Assembly (NCBI RefSeq): GCF_000517405.1
Contig: NZ_CP006568.1
Span: 4,449,141 to 4,513,140, forward strand
Source of the DNA: Candidatus Sodalis pierantonius str. SOPE
GTDB lineage: Bacteria > Pseudomonadota > Gammaproteobacteria > Enterobacterales > Enterobacteriaceae
Reading direction: 5' to 3'
Length of the DNA stretch: 64,000 nucleotides
Both the position numbers and the translations under genes were made by a program. Below are positions 46,035 through 59,959 of this stretch, one piece after another. How positions within the stretch are numbered: the first letter of the stretch is position 1; each line of letters opens with the position of its first letter. The notes under the pieces were generated by a model. It did not search any database. It was not told the origin of the DNA and was given only the letters and a program-made list of their open reading frames with translations.

Positions 46035-47585
46035 ATGGCACGTAAAAAGAAGAAAGCGAGAACGGAAATGTGCATCTATATTAATGTCTTACGTATGAAA
46101 TTCGAGCAGCGTCGCTCGAATCGCACTATCGCAGCAGCGCTCGGCATAGGCTGTACTACCGTGCACGATATCCTCGGCCGATTCACGGTAGCTAACCTGG
46201 TCTGGCCATTGCCGGCGGAACTGTCCCCCGTCGACCTCGACCGCCTGCTCTATCCCGGCAAATCCGGAAAAGTTATCAATACCTTACCCAGCTGGCTTGA
46301 TATCGATACCGAGTTAAGCCGCAAGGGCATGACCAAGCAGCTGCTCTGGATGGAATATCAGTCCGCCGTGGGCGGTGATGCCCTCGGTTACTCACAGTTT
46401 TGTGCACTGTTCCGTGACTGGAAAAAGAAGCAGCGGCGTTCCATGCGCATGGAGCACAAGGCTGGCGAAAAGCTCTTCATCGACTTCTGTGGCCCCACCG
46501 TACCTATCGTCAACCCTGCGACCGGTAGCGTACGCCAGGTCGCTATCTTCGTCGCTGCCATGGGCGTGTCAGACTATGCGTATATCGAAGCCTGCGAAGG
46601 CCAGGACATGGCATCGTGGCTCAACGCCAATAGCCGCTGCCTGCACTTCATGGGTGGGGTTCCGGAGCTGATGATACCTGATAATCTGCGCAGCGCTGTC
46701 AGCACCCCTGACCGCTATGAGCCGGTCATAAACCAGAGCTACCAGGCGCTGGCAAATCACTATGAGACAGTGGTGCTACCGGCGCGCCCGAGAAAACCGA
46801 AAGACAAGGCGAAGGCAGAATCAACTGTGCAGCTGGTAGAACGCTGGGTTTTGGCCCGGTTGCGTAAACGTAGGTTCTACTCGCTGGCCGAACTCAACCA
46901 GGTGATACGAGAACTCAATCATGAGTTGAATCTGCGCCCGATGCGTCATTACGGCGGACAAAGTCGCCTTGAACGCTTCGAGCAGCTGGACAAACCGGCT
47001 CTTGGGCCTCTACCGCCCACACAATGGGAATACAGTGAGTATCTCGTTGCCCGAGTGGGACCTGATTACCACATAGACTACGGCAAAAACTGGTACTCGG
47101 TGCCGCATCCGCTGGTTGGCGAGCGCGTTGACGTCATCGCCACCCACCGGCTGGTGCAAATCCACCATAAGGGCGTCTGCGTGGCTACGCACCCTCGCAG
47201 CGATAACGCCTATAGGCACACGACTCAGGCGGCGCACATGCCGGCTAACCATAAGGGGCAGAGTCAGTGGACGTCGGAAAGGCTGTGCAGTTGGGCGCTG
47301 TCGGTGGGTGTGTGCACACTGAAAGTGGTCGAGTCCATCCAAAAGAGCAAAGCCCATCCGGAGCAGGCTTACCGCTCCGTGCTGGGGCTACTCAATCTGC
47401 AACGGCGCTATGAGACGACGCGACTGGAGAAGGCCTGCGCGCTGGCGTTGGAGAAAGGGTGCATTAACCGCTCTTTCATAGCCAACGTATTGAAACACGG
47501 TCGTGAAAGTGAGGTCACCCAGGACGGAGCCGGCGTATCAATGCTGGTTCACGAAAACCTCCGAGGTCCGGACAGTTATCACTAA
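46035..47585 (+). CDS. istA: IS21 transposase IstA (copy B, intact)
   Basis: 516 residues. The N-terminal helix-turn-helix (SNRTIAAALGIGCTTVHDIL) is followed by the integrase-type catalytic core (KLFIDFCGPTVPIV first Asp, LMIPDNLRSAVST second Asp, KPKDKAKAESTVQLVERWV with the Glu) and a C-terminal beta domain (YGKNWYSVPHPLVGERVDV). It is the full-length form against which copy A's lesions can be read. It needs IstB for target choice. Confidence 0.95.
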   Translation: MARKKKKARTEMCIYINVLRMKFEQRRSNRTIAAALGIGCTTVHDILGRFTVANLVWPLPAELSPVDLDRLLYPGKSGKVINTLPSWLDIDTELSRKGMTKQLLWMEYQSAVGGDALGYSQFCALFRDWKKKQRRSMRMEHKAGEKLFIDFCGPTVPIVNPATGSVRQVAIFVAAMGVSDYAYIEACEGQDMASWLNANSRCLHFMGGVPELMIPDNLRSAVSTPDRYEPVINQSYQALANHYETVVLPARPRKPKDKAKAESTVQLVERWVLARLRKRRFYSLAELNQVIRELNHELNLRPMRHYGGQSRLERFEQLDKPALGPLPPTQWEYSEYLVARVGPDYHIDYGKNWYSVPHPLVGERVDVIATHRLVQIHHKGVCVATHPRSDNAYRHTTQAAHMPANHKGQSQWTSERLCSWALSVGVCTLKVVESIQKSKAHPEQAYRSVLGLLNLQRRYETTRLEKACALALEKGCINRSFIANVLKHGRESEVTQDGAGVSMLVHENLRGPDSYH

Positions 47586-47596
47586 GGAGAATAAAT

Positions 47597-48345
47597 ATGG
47601 ATACACTGTTAATGGCTATGCGAGAGCTGAAGTTGTCGGCAATGGTCCAGGCGTTGGAGACGCAACGCGAACTCCCGGGGAGTTATGGGGAGCTGGGGTT
47701 CGAGGAGCGGTTGTCGCTGATGGTAGAAGCGGAAATTTGCATAGAAAAAACAACTACATATGCCGTCTGCGACGGCAATCGCAAATGCGCTTGCAGGCAA
47801 AACCGGAAGATATCCGTTATATCCCTAGCCGAGGAGTGACACCGGAACAGATGCGAGATCTGCTAGGGGGATAATATCTGAAATATAAGAAAAGCATACT
47901 CATCACGGGGCCGACAGGTACGGGCAAAACCTGGCTCAGTTGTGCGCTTGGTGAGCAGGCATGCCGGCAGCAATATAGCGTGCGTTACTGGCGAGTGGGT
48001 CGGTTGCTGGCCCATCTTCACCAGTGTCAGGTAGACGGGACCTATCTAAAACAGCTTAAGCAGTTAGAAAAAATAGAGTTACTGATCTTGGACGACGTGG
48101 GCCTAGAATCAATAAGTCCGATGCAGGCAACGATGCTGTTGGAGGTGATGGAAGATCGCTACGACAAAAGCAGCAGCATCCTGATCAGTCAACTGCCGGT
48201 GAAAAAATGGTATGGACTGATAGAAAACCCCACGACAGCTGACGCGTTACTCGATCGGTTAGTACACCCCAGCTATAGACTGGAACTTAAAGGCGAATCA
48301 CTACGCAAAGAGCAAGGAGTAGCCAGCACAGGAAAAATAGACTAA
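47597..48345 (+). pseudogene. istB: IS21 helper IstB, frameshift and nonsense (copy B)
   Basis: MDTLLMAMRELKLSAMVQAL is followed by a one-base deletion near 47733 (GGAAATTTGC versus GGAAAATTTGC in copy A). An in-register TAA at 47872-47874 replaces CAA just before Walker A (GPTGTGKTWLS). The remainder to 48345 is otherwise like copy A. No ATPase can be made from this copy. Confidence 0.94.
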
Positions 48346-48434
48346 ACCCGAGTCAGAAGATGAGCGAACACGTGATCGAATATCACTGGAATGGGTGATC
48401 GGAAAATATAGGAATAACTGATCGGATGTGTCGC

Positions 48435-49748
48435 GAGCCTGTTTAGAAATTTGTGTATTTGCCTGATTTTGATATGTCAATCCAACATCAAAAACAGGTT
48501 AATTTATAGACGAAAAACAGTTGCAGGCTCTGGCTAACGAACTGGCCAAAAATCTCAAAACCCCTGAAGATCTCAGTCACTTCGATCGGCTGCTGAAAAA
48601 AATTAGCGTCGAAGCAGCTCTCAATGCCGAAATGACCCATCACCTCGGCTACGATAAAAATCAGCCTAAACCGGGGACCAACGCCCGCAACGGCTATTCC
48701 ACAAAAACCGTTACCACTGGCGATGGCCCACTGGCGCTGCGTACTCCGCGCGATCGTGACGGTTCCTTTGAACCGCAACTGGTGAAGAAGAACCAGACCC
48801 GGATTACCGGGATGGATAACCAGATTTTATCGTTGTACGCCAAAGGGATGACCACCCGCGAGATCGCCGCCGCGTTCAAAGAGCTGTATGACGCCGATGT
48901 CTCGCCGGCGCTGGTCTCAAAGGTCACCGATGCGGTCATGGAACAGGTTGTCGAATGGCAAAACCGGCCTCTGGATGCAGTCTATCCCATTGTTTATCTT
49001 GACTGTATCGTTCTAAAAGTCCGGCAGGACAGCCGCATCATCAACAAATCTGTGTTCCTGGCGCTGGGCATCAACATCGAAGGCCAGAAAGAGTTGCTAG
49101 GTATGTGGCTGGCCGAAAATGAAGGCGCAAAGTTCTGGCTGAACGTGCTGACAGAGCTGAAAAACCGCGGCCTGAACGATATCCTTATCGCCTGCGTAGA
49201 CGGGCTGAAAGGTTTCCCTGACGCTATTAACGCGGTGTATCCGGAGGCGCGGCTCCAGCTGTGTATCGTACATATGGTGCGCAACAGCCTGCGGTTCGTC
49301 TCCTGGAAGGACTACAAGGCCGTCACCCGCGACCTGAAAGCTATCTATCAGGCCCCTACAGAAGAAGCCGGCTTGCAGGCGCTGGAAGCGTTCTCCAGTG
49401 CCTGGGACATCCGCTACCCGCAAATAAGTCGAAGCTGGCAGGCAAACTGGGCCAATCTGGCCACGTTCTTTGCTTACCCAACGGACATCCGCAAGTTGAT
49501 CTACACGACCAACGCCATCGAGTCGTTAAACAGCGTGATCCGGCATGCCATCAAAAAGCGCAAGGTGTTCCCGACCGACGACGCAGTGAAAAAGGTGGTG
49601 TGGCTGGCGATACAGGTGGCCTCACAGAAATGGACAATGCCTTTGAGGGACTGGCGCATGGCAATGAGCCGCTTTATTATCGAGTTCGGTGACCGCCTGG
49701 ACGGTCACTTCTGAGAAAAGGCATTTACACAGAATCGTGTACAGGGTC
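48435..49748 (+). mobile_element. IS256-family insertion sequence, copy C
   Basis: 1314 bp with ends GAGCCTGTTT and ACAGGGTC, one base shorter than the other copies (a T is missing in GATATGTCAATCC). Left flank is truncated IS21 copy B; right flank is ACAAATAATT and then a second IS256 end in the opposite sense. It faces copy D across the 5S-tRNA block. Confidence 0.94.
48509..49714 (+). pseudogene. IS256 transposase with lost start codon (copy C)
   Basis: The full 402-codon frame is open and near-identical to copy B, but the initiator is ATA instead of ATG (TTTATAGACGAAAAACAG). Translation could begin only at a weak internal codon such as TTG at 48521. The catalytic residues are present (YLDCIV, CVDGLKG, NAIESLN). 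Probably expressed poorly or not at all. Confidence 0.8.
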
Positions 49749-49758
49749 ACAAATAATT

Positions 49759-49777
49759 CACAAATTTCTAAACAGGC
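49759..49777 (-). repeat. Solo IS256 left-end remnant
   Basis: CACAAATTTCTAAACAGGC is the exact complement of the first 19 bases (after GA) of the IS256 left end. It lies 10 bases beyond the right end of copy C and 23 bases from the tRNA-Trp gene. It shows that another IS256 end, pointing the other way, was here and was mostly deleted. Confidence 0.75.
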
Positions 49778-49800
49778 CCAATGCGAAGGGTTTCCATGGC

Positions 49801-49876
49801 TGGCAGGGGCGGAGAGACTCGAACTCCCAACACCCGATTTTGGAGACCGGTGCTCTACCAATTGAACTACGCCCCT
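49801..49876 (-). tRNA. trpT: tRNA-Trp (CCA)
   Basis: 76 bases with an encoded CCA end. AGGGGCG pairs with CGCCCCT in the acceptor stem, TTCGAGTC is in the T arm, and CTCCAAA is the anticodon loop (anticodon CCA). Identical to E. coli tRNA-Trp except C40 to T, which turns one anticodon-stem G-C pair into G-U. It is last in the rRNA operon, as trpT in E. coli rrnC. Confidence 0.97.
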
Positions 49877-49884
49877 AAATAGGG

Positions 49885-49961
49885 TGGCGGTGCGGACGGG
49901 ACTCGAACCCGCGACCCCCGGCGTGACAGGCCGGTATTCTAACCAACTGAACTACCGCACC
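49885..49961 (-). tRNA. aspT: tRNA-Asp (GTC)
   Basis: 77 bases with encoded CCA. Acceptor stem GGTGCGG/CCGCACC, anticodon loop CTGTCAC (GTC), T arm GGGTTCGAGTCCC. It lies 8 bases from tRNA-Trp and follows 5S rRNA, matching the aspT-trpT tail of E. coli rrnC. Confidence 0.97.
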
Positions 49962-50094
49962 ACCGAATAATGACACACACCAGATTAACATGAGCGGGGT
50001 CAGACGCCTGTTGACCATCCTGGGTGTTTATTGCAGCTCTCGCTGCCTGTTGATACTGCTTGTCGTTCCGGCGTTAACCGGCACAACCTGTTGG

Positions 50095-50214
50095 ATGCCT
50101 GGCAGTTCCCTACTCTCGCATGGGGAGACCCCACACTACCATCGGCGCTACGGCGTTTCACTTCTGAGTTCGGCATGGGGTCAGGTGGGACCACCGCGCT
50201 AGTGCCGCCAGGCA
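50095..50214 (-). rRNA. rrf: 5S ribosomal RNA
   Basis: 120 bases beginning TGCCTGGCGGCACTAGCGCG and ending with the complementary GCCAGGCAT. The loops CCCATGCCGAACTCAGAAGTG and AGAGTAGGGAACTGCC are typical of gamma-proteobacteria. It is separated from 23S by IS256 copy D, leaving about 1.6 kb between the two rRNA genes. Confidence 0.96.
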
Positions 50215-50442
50215 AATTCGTTTTCCGCACCGCTTTCACCGTGCAGATGGCTCTTGCTGCCCAACCCTCACTCGCGTGACCGTCAGGCGTTATCCGGAAC
50301 ATTGCTGATATTGTCTTGTCTCTTGCGCCCGCTTCACGCCCTGCCGCCGCACCGGGGTGGATGCCCCTGGCACATCACTTTCGCGGTCATGTCCGCTTGC
50401 GTTTGGCGCTGATATCCGCCTGCGCTTTTGCGTCAAAACGTT

Positions 50443-51757
50443 GACCCTGTACACGATTCTGTGTAAATGCCTTTTCTCAGAAGTGACCGTCCAGGCGGTC
50501 ACCGAACTCGATAATAAAGCGGCTCATTGCCATGCGCCAGTCCCTCAAAGGCATTGTCCATTTCTGTGAGGCTGCCTGTATCGCCAGCCACACCACCTTT
50601 TTCACTGCGTCGTCGGTCGGGAACACCTTGCGCTTTTTGATGGCATGCCTGATCACGCTGTTTAACGACTCGATGGCGTTGGTCGTGTAGATCACCTTGC
50701 GGATGTCCGTTGGGTAGGCAAAGAACGTGGCCAGATTGGCCCAGTTTGCCTGCCAGCTTCGACTTATTTGTGGGTAGCGGATGTCCCAGGCACTGAAGAA
50801 CGCTTCCAGCGCCTGCAAGCCGGCTTCTTCCGTAGGGGCCTGATAGATAGCTTTCAGGTCGCGGGTGACGGCCTTGTAGTCCTTCCAGGAGACGAACCGC
50901 TGGCTGTTGCGCACCATATGCACGATACACAGCTGGAGCCGCGCCTCCGGATACACCGCGTTAATAGCGTCAGGGAAACCTTTCAACCCGTCTACGCAGG
51001 CGATAAGGGTATCGTTCAGGCCGCGGTTTTTCAGCTCTGTCAGCACGTTCAGCCAGAACTTTGCGCCTTCATTTTCGGCCAGCCACATACCTAGCAACTC
51101 TTTCTGGCCTTCGATGTTGATGCCCAGCGCCAGGAACACAGATTTGTTGATGATGCGGCTGTCCTGCCGGACTTTTAGAACGATACAGTCAAGATAAACA
51201 ATGGGATAGACTGCATCCAGAGGCCGGTTTTGCCATTCAACAACCTGCTCCATGACCGCATCGGTGACCTTTGAGACCAGCGCCGGCGAGACATCGGCGT
51301 CATACAGCTCTTTGAACGCGGCGGCGATCTAGCGGGTGGTCATCCCTTTGGCGTACAACGATAAAATCTGGTTATCCATCCCGGTAATCCGGGTCTGGTT
51401 CTTCTTCACCAGTTGCGGTTCAAAGGAACCGTCACGATCGCGCGGAGTACGCAGCGCCAGCGGGCCATCGCCAGTGGTAACGGTTTTTGTGGAATAGCCG
51501 TTGCGGGCGCTGGTCCCCGGTTTAGGCTGATTTTTATCGTAGCCGAGGTGATGGGTCATTTCGGCATTGAGAGCTGCTTCGACGCTGATTTTTTTCAGCA
51601 GCCGATCGAAGGGACTGAGATCTTCAGGAGTTTTGAGATTTTTGGCCAGTTCGTTAGCCAGAGCCTGCAACTGTTTTTCGTCCATAAATTAACCTGTTTT
51701 TGATGTTAGATTGAACATATCAAAATTAGGCAAATACACAAATTTCTAAACAGGCTC
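50443..51757 (-). mobile_element. IS256-family insertion sequence, copy D, in the 23S-5S spacer
   Basis: 1315 bp, GACCC at 50443 and GGCTC ending at 51757, in the same orientation as the rRNA operon. It sits between the end of 23S (51813) and 5S (50214). Flanks TCAAAACGTT and TCAACGTCG are similar but not an exact repeat, so a target duplication is uncertain. Confidence 0.95.
50477..51685 (-). pseudogene. IS256 transposase, amber mutation (copy D)
   Basis: The frame from 51685 stops at TAG (51331-51329), where other copies have GAG (Glu in TTREIAAAF). The rest (catalytic domain, from MEQVVEWQNRPLDAVYPIVY) is open to 50477 and could be translated only by re-initiation. It also carries several missense changes compared with copies A-C, suggesting it is the oldest of the four. 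Confidence 0.94.
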
Positions 51758-51812
51758 TCAACGTCGCTTTCGCTTTCGTCTCGCGCACGCTCTCAAACAG
51801 CTCAGGTGTTGT

Positions 51813-54722
<2,910 letters not shown>

Positions 54723-55090
54723 TCACAACCCTGAGCTGTTTGCACCTTGTCCGACGGGCTGCACGACCGAAATCCGGCGTTGCGCGGTACTCGGCATCCT
54801 CATGGACATCACGTCCACTACGGTGCCTGCGTGCCGTGCGCCTTGCCCTGTCACCGCTCGCTCACTCTCGCCCCGGCGTAGTCTGTGAAGACCGCGCGGA
54901 AACGACAGTGCCTGTCGCAGTACAGTGATAACGCTTGCGCGTTATCTCAGGTTTGCTTACTTCGTTTGAGAGATTCGCATACTGAGTTTGCACTTCAGCA
55001 TGTGTTTCAAATTTTCAGCTTGTTCCGGATTGTTAAAGAGCGGTATTTCGCAGCGCGCTTGATAAACGCGCTCTGAAATAGAAAGCAAAG

Positions 55091-55166
55091 TGGCGTCCCC
55101 TAGGGGGTTCGAACCCCTGTTACCGCCGTGAAAGGGCAGTGTCCTAGGCCACTAGACGAAGGGGAC
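55091..55166 (-). tRNA. gltT: tRNA-Glu (TTC)
   Basis: 76 bases with encoded CCA in the 16S-23S spacer. Acceptor GTCCCCT/AGGGGAC, anticodon loop CTTTCAC (TTC), T arm GGGGTTCGAACCCC. A single tRNA-Glu in the spacer matches the E. coli rrnB/C/E/G type. Confidence 0.97.
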
Positions 55167-55390
55167 TCGTAAAACGCGGGCAACGCACCGCGATACTTTG
55201 GCGGGGAAGCACTGCTTTCAGTAAGGCAAGCGGGCAACCCTGACCGCAAAAGCGGTGGTAACTTCGCTCAGCCGCCAATGGCGCTTACCTTGCTCGCCGG
55301 GCGAACAGGAAAAAGCCGCCGACGGGCTGCTTTGCTCGTGACAGTTATCAGACAATCTGTGTGGACACGTCACTTAACGTATCGTCTAGA

Positions 55391-56932
<1,542 letters not shown>

Positions 56933-57056
56933 AAAAGCTTGATGCTCAAAGAATTAAAACTGGTATTCTTATGAATATTCGTTGTTCACTCTTCAAGACT
57001 TGATATTTCGTGTATCGATATCGTCTTGTGAGTGCCCACACAGATTCTCTGATAAA

Positions 57057-57069
57057 TTGTTAAAGAGCA
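57057..57069 (-). promoter_or_regulatory. boxA antitermination site of the rRNA leader
   Basis: On the minus strand TGCTCTTTAACAA, the rrn boxA that recruits NusB/NusE for antitermination, about 125 bases before 16S. A related copy (GCTCTTTAACAATCC) recurs in the 16S-23S spacer near 55030-55041. Confidence 0.88.
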
Positions 57070-57105
57070 CTGCGCTGCCGGAATCCGGCTGGCACGAGGT
57101 GGCGC

Positions 57106-57133
57106 ATGTTACGCTTTTCCGCTGTAGAGTCAA
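57106..57133 (-). promoter_or_regulatory. rRNA promoter P2
   Basis: TTGACT (57133-57128), a 16-base spacer and TAACAT (57111-57106), followed by the G+C-rich GCGCCACC discriminator typical of stringently controlled rRNA promoters. Confidence 0.85.
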
Positions 57134-57214
57134 GCTTTTATTTGCCCGTCGCGGGCCGCTTGCCTCTGGCTGAGCCGGTGGATCGCAGCGACTGTTCCCG
57201 GTCAGTGGAGGTGC

Positions 57215-57242
57215 ATTATAGGGCCTTCACGGCCGGTGACAA
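57215..57242 (-). promoter_or_regulatory. rRNA promoter P1 with UP element
   Basis: TTGTCA (57242-57237), 16 bases and a perfect TATAAT (57220-57215). The 50 bases upstream (57246-57300) are A/T-rich with A- and T-tracts, as expected of an UP element and Fis region. P1 lies 109 bases upstream of P2, the usual tandem spacing. Confidence 0.88.
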
Positions 57243-57399
57243 GCGCTAATTCACAAATACGATCTGATTGATTTATTTTTCAGCAAAAGCACTAAAAATG
57301 GCGTTATTATGCGCCAGAAACAGGAATTTCCCACCCACAATGATTGCGTTGGCATAGTATGTGAAGGTTTATTGTCATGATGAAATAGGGAAGAACGCT

Positions 57400-57845
57400 A
57401 TGCATTTATCCGTACAGCAACGGGCCGCACAACGCAACCTCTCCTATGTACTGACCGAAAAACTGAGTCAGCGTATCCTGGCGGACGAATTTACCGCCGG
57501 AGATATTCTGCCGCGCTAGCGGCGTTAAACGCCAACGACGGCGAACGGCAGCGGCTAAGTGCATTGATGGCAGAGATGCGCCGGCTTCACCAGCATCTTG
57601 ATCGCGAGCGCTGGATAAGCGTTGACGCGGATTTTCACCGCCATATTTATGACATCAGCGGCAACCCGTTCCTTTCCTCGTTCGCCAATCTGTTCAGCTC
57701 GATTTACCAAAATTACTTTCGCGCCATTGCCAGCGATGATGTCATCAAACTGGGCCGGCATCAGGCCATCGTGGACGCCATTCTCGCCGGGGACGGCCCG
57801 GGGGCCTTCGCCGCCTGCCAGCAACTGCTGGCTGAGAATGATTGA
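57400..57845 (+). pseudogene. yieP: FadR-type regulator YieP, large internal deletion
   Basis: MHLSVQQRAAQRNLSYVLTE and LSQRILADEFTAGDILP from ATG 57400 match the YieP N-terminus. After a stop at 57517 the sequence jumps to LNANDGERQRLSALMAEMRR, in a different frame, and runs through the FCD domain (WISVDADFHRHIYDISGNPF, DDVIKLGRHQAIVDAILAGD) to the stop at 57845. About 110 codons, including the rest of the DNA-binding domain, are missing. E. coli YieP also sits next to rrnC, supporting the identification. Confidence 0.88.
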
Positions 57846-57849
57846 ACCT

Positions 57850-59718
57850 TTAGATCTCTATCTGCGTTCCCAGCTCAATGACCCGGTTAGGCGGGATGAG
57901 ATATTGATCCGGCGCGCGCAGGGCATTGCGGCTTAAGGCCATGAACAGCTTACCCCTAACCATGAGATACCAGGGCCGCTTCCCGAGAATCAGCGATTCA
58001 TGGGACATAAAGAAAGACGTTTCCATCATCCGGCATGACAGCCCCTCCAACCCGCAGCGGTGGAAGATTTCCTCCATATCCGGCGTCTCTTTGTAACCAT
58101 AATTGGCCACAACGCGCCAGAAGGTCGGCGACAGCGCTTCGATGGTGACCCGTCGTACATTATGCACAAAGGGCGCATCTTCGGTGCGCAGCGTCAGCAA
58201 CACCACGCGCTCATGCAGGACTTTGTTGTGTTTCAGGTTATGCAGCAGGGCAAAAGGGATGACGTTCATGGCGCGCGACATAAACACGGCGGTGCCGGGT
58301 ACCCGCACCGGCGGCGATTTTTCCAATGAGGCAATGAGCGCCTCCAGGGAATTCCCGTGCTCGTGGATCCGGCGCAGCAAGCGAAACCGCTCGCTTTTCC
58401 AGGTCGTCATGGCGACAAACATCAGGAATCCCAACAGCAGCGGTAGCCAGCCGCCGGAGAAAATCTTGAGCGCGTTGACGGCGAACATGGGCACATCGAG
58501 GCACAATAGCGCCAGCAATAGCACCGCTACCAGCAATTGGTTCCAATGCCAGTTTTTTCTGGCCACGGTACAAGACAGGATGCTGGTTAGCACCATGGTG
58601 CCGGTCACCGCGATACCGTAGGCCGCCGCCAGATTACTGGAATGCTCGAAGCTGACAATCACCAGCACCACGGCAATATACAGCAGCCAGTTGATGAAAG
58701 GAATATAAATCTGCCCCACCTCCATATCGGAAGTATGGATGATGCGCATCGGCGGCAAATATCCCAGACGCACCGCTTGGCGGGTCAAGGAAAACACGCC
58801 GGAAATCACCGCCTGAGAAGCGATAACCGTGGCAAGCGTCGCGAGAATAAGCAGCGGAATCATCACCCAATCGGGAGCGAGTAAAAAGAAAGGATTTTTG
58901 ATTGCCGCCGGGGATGACAGCAACAGCGCGCCCTGACCGAAATAATTAAGCACCAGGGACGGCAGCACTGCGCTAAACCAGGCGATGCGGATGGGCAATT
59001 TACCGAAATGCCCCATATCGGCGTACAGCGCCTCCACGCCGGTAATGGCCAGCACCACCGCCCCGAGAGCAAAAAAGGAGACGGTTTGATATTCGGCAAA
59101 AAAGGCGATAGCCCATTTCGGATTGAGCGCATACAGCACTTCGGGATTACCGATAATGCCGCGCACGCCCAGAACGCCCAGCGTGAGAAACCATACCAGC
59201 ATCACCGGCGCGAAAAGTTTGCCGATGCGGCCGGTGCCTTTCTTTTGAATGAAAAACAGCAGTGTCACCACCACCACGGAGAGCTGGACAATAAATTCCT
59301 GTAGCGATGGCGCGGCAATCTGTAAGCCCTCTATCGCCGACATGACCGAGATAGCCGGAGTGATCACCACTTCGCCATAAAAGAAGCTGCCGCCGATAAG
59401 GCCGATAATCACTAATACCGGCGTCAATTTGGCGCCGGTATTTCTACCTGCGAGCGACATCAGCGTCAGAATGCCGCCTTCGCCGGCGTTGTCGGCGCGC
59501 ATGACGAAGAGAAGATATTTCAGCGAGACGATCAGGATCAGGAGCCAGAAAATGAGGGATAAGAAACCAAACACCGCCACGCGTTCGACGCCAAAACCAT
59601 AATGGCCGGCAAGACATTCACGTAAGGTATATAAAGGACTGGTGCCAATATCACCATACACGACGCCTATTGCGGCAAGCGTAACCGCCGGCAGCGACTG
59701 CTTATGATCTTTATTCAT
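57850..59718 (-). CDS. kup: Low-affinity potassium transporter Kup
   Basis: 622 residues, identical in length to E. coli Kup. Twelve hydrophobic segments lie in the first 450 residues (VTLAAIGVVYGDIGTSPLYT, GEVVITPAISVMSAIEGLQ, ALYADMGHFGKLPIRIAWF), then a cytosolic C-terminal domain (VRRVTIEALSPTFWRVVANY). It is a K+/H+ symporter that works at low pH. The stop is 4 bases from the end of the convergent yieP remnant. Intact. Confidence 0.96.
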   Translation of the reverse strand: MNKDHKQSLPAVTLAAIGVVYGDIGTSPLYTLRECLAGHYGFGVERVAVFGFLSLIFWLLILIVSLKYLLFVMRADNAGEGGILTLMSLAGRNTGAKLTPVLVIIGLIGGSFFYGEVVITPAISVMSAIEGLQIAAPSLQEFIVQLSVVVVTLLFFIQKKGTGRIGKLFAPVMLVWFLTLGVLGVRGIIGNPEVLYALNPKWAIAFFAEYQTVSFFALGAVVLAITGVEALYADMGHFGKLPIRIAWFSAVLPSLVLNYFGQGALLLSSPAAIKNPFFLLAPDWVMIPLLILATLATVIASQAVISGVFSLTRQAVRLGYLPPMRIIHTSDMEVGQIYIPFINWLLYIAVVLVIVSFEHSSNLAAAYGIAVTGTMVLTSILSCTVARKNWHWNQLLVAVLLLALLCLDVPMFAVNALKIFSGGWLPLLLGFLMFVAMTTWKSERFRLLRRIHEHGNSLEALIASLEKSPPVRVPGTAVFMSRAMNVIPFALLHNLKHNKVLHERVVLLTLRTEDAPFVHNVRRVTIEALSPTFWRVVANYGYKETPDMEEIFHRCGLEGLSCRMMETSFFMSHESLILGKRPWYLMVRGKLFMALSRNALRAPDQYLIPPNRVIELGTQIEI

Positions 59719-59959
59719 AACCTTTTCTTCGCGCTATTTTGTCGTCCAGGAGCATGCAGTGATGCACTTCCTCGAAAACCAAAAGCGCACAGTATGCCTG
59801 AAAAATGCCGAAACCCTAATTCTAATGCTGATTATCCTCCGTTGAGGGGCGATTAACGCAAAAAAGTTGATAACGGATAAATTTACGCGAGCATTTCTTT
59901 ATAAAATGCGCTGGTTTATTGTGTCCTTCTCACTACTCATAGGGATAACCGATCTGATT

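Larger units (their letters stand above)
45867..48434 (+). mobile_element. IS21-family insertion sequence, copy B (right end cut)
   Basis: The left end TGCTGGTTCC starts at 45867, and the sequence is nearly identical to copy A. The right end is lost about 45 bp early: after ATCGGATGT and a short GTCGC, IS256 copy C begins at 48435. No target duplication can be seen. istA is intact and istB is broken, the reverse of copy A. Confidence 0.94.

Noticed and set aside
50443..51757. Target duplication for IS256 copy D (TCAAAACGTT / TCAACGTCG)
   Set aside because: The flanks are similar but differ by an indel, so I cannot claim a duplication.
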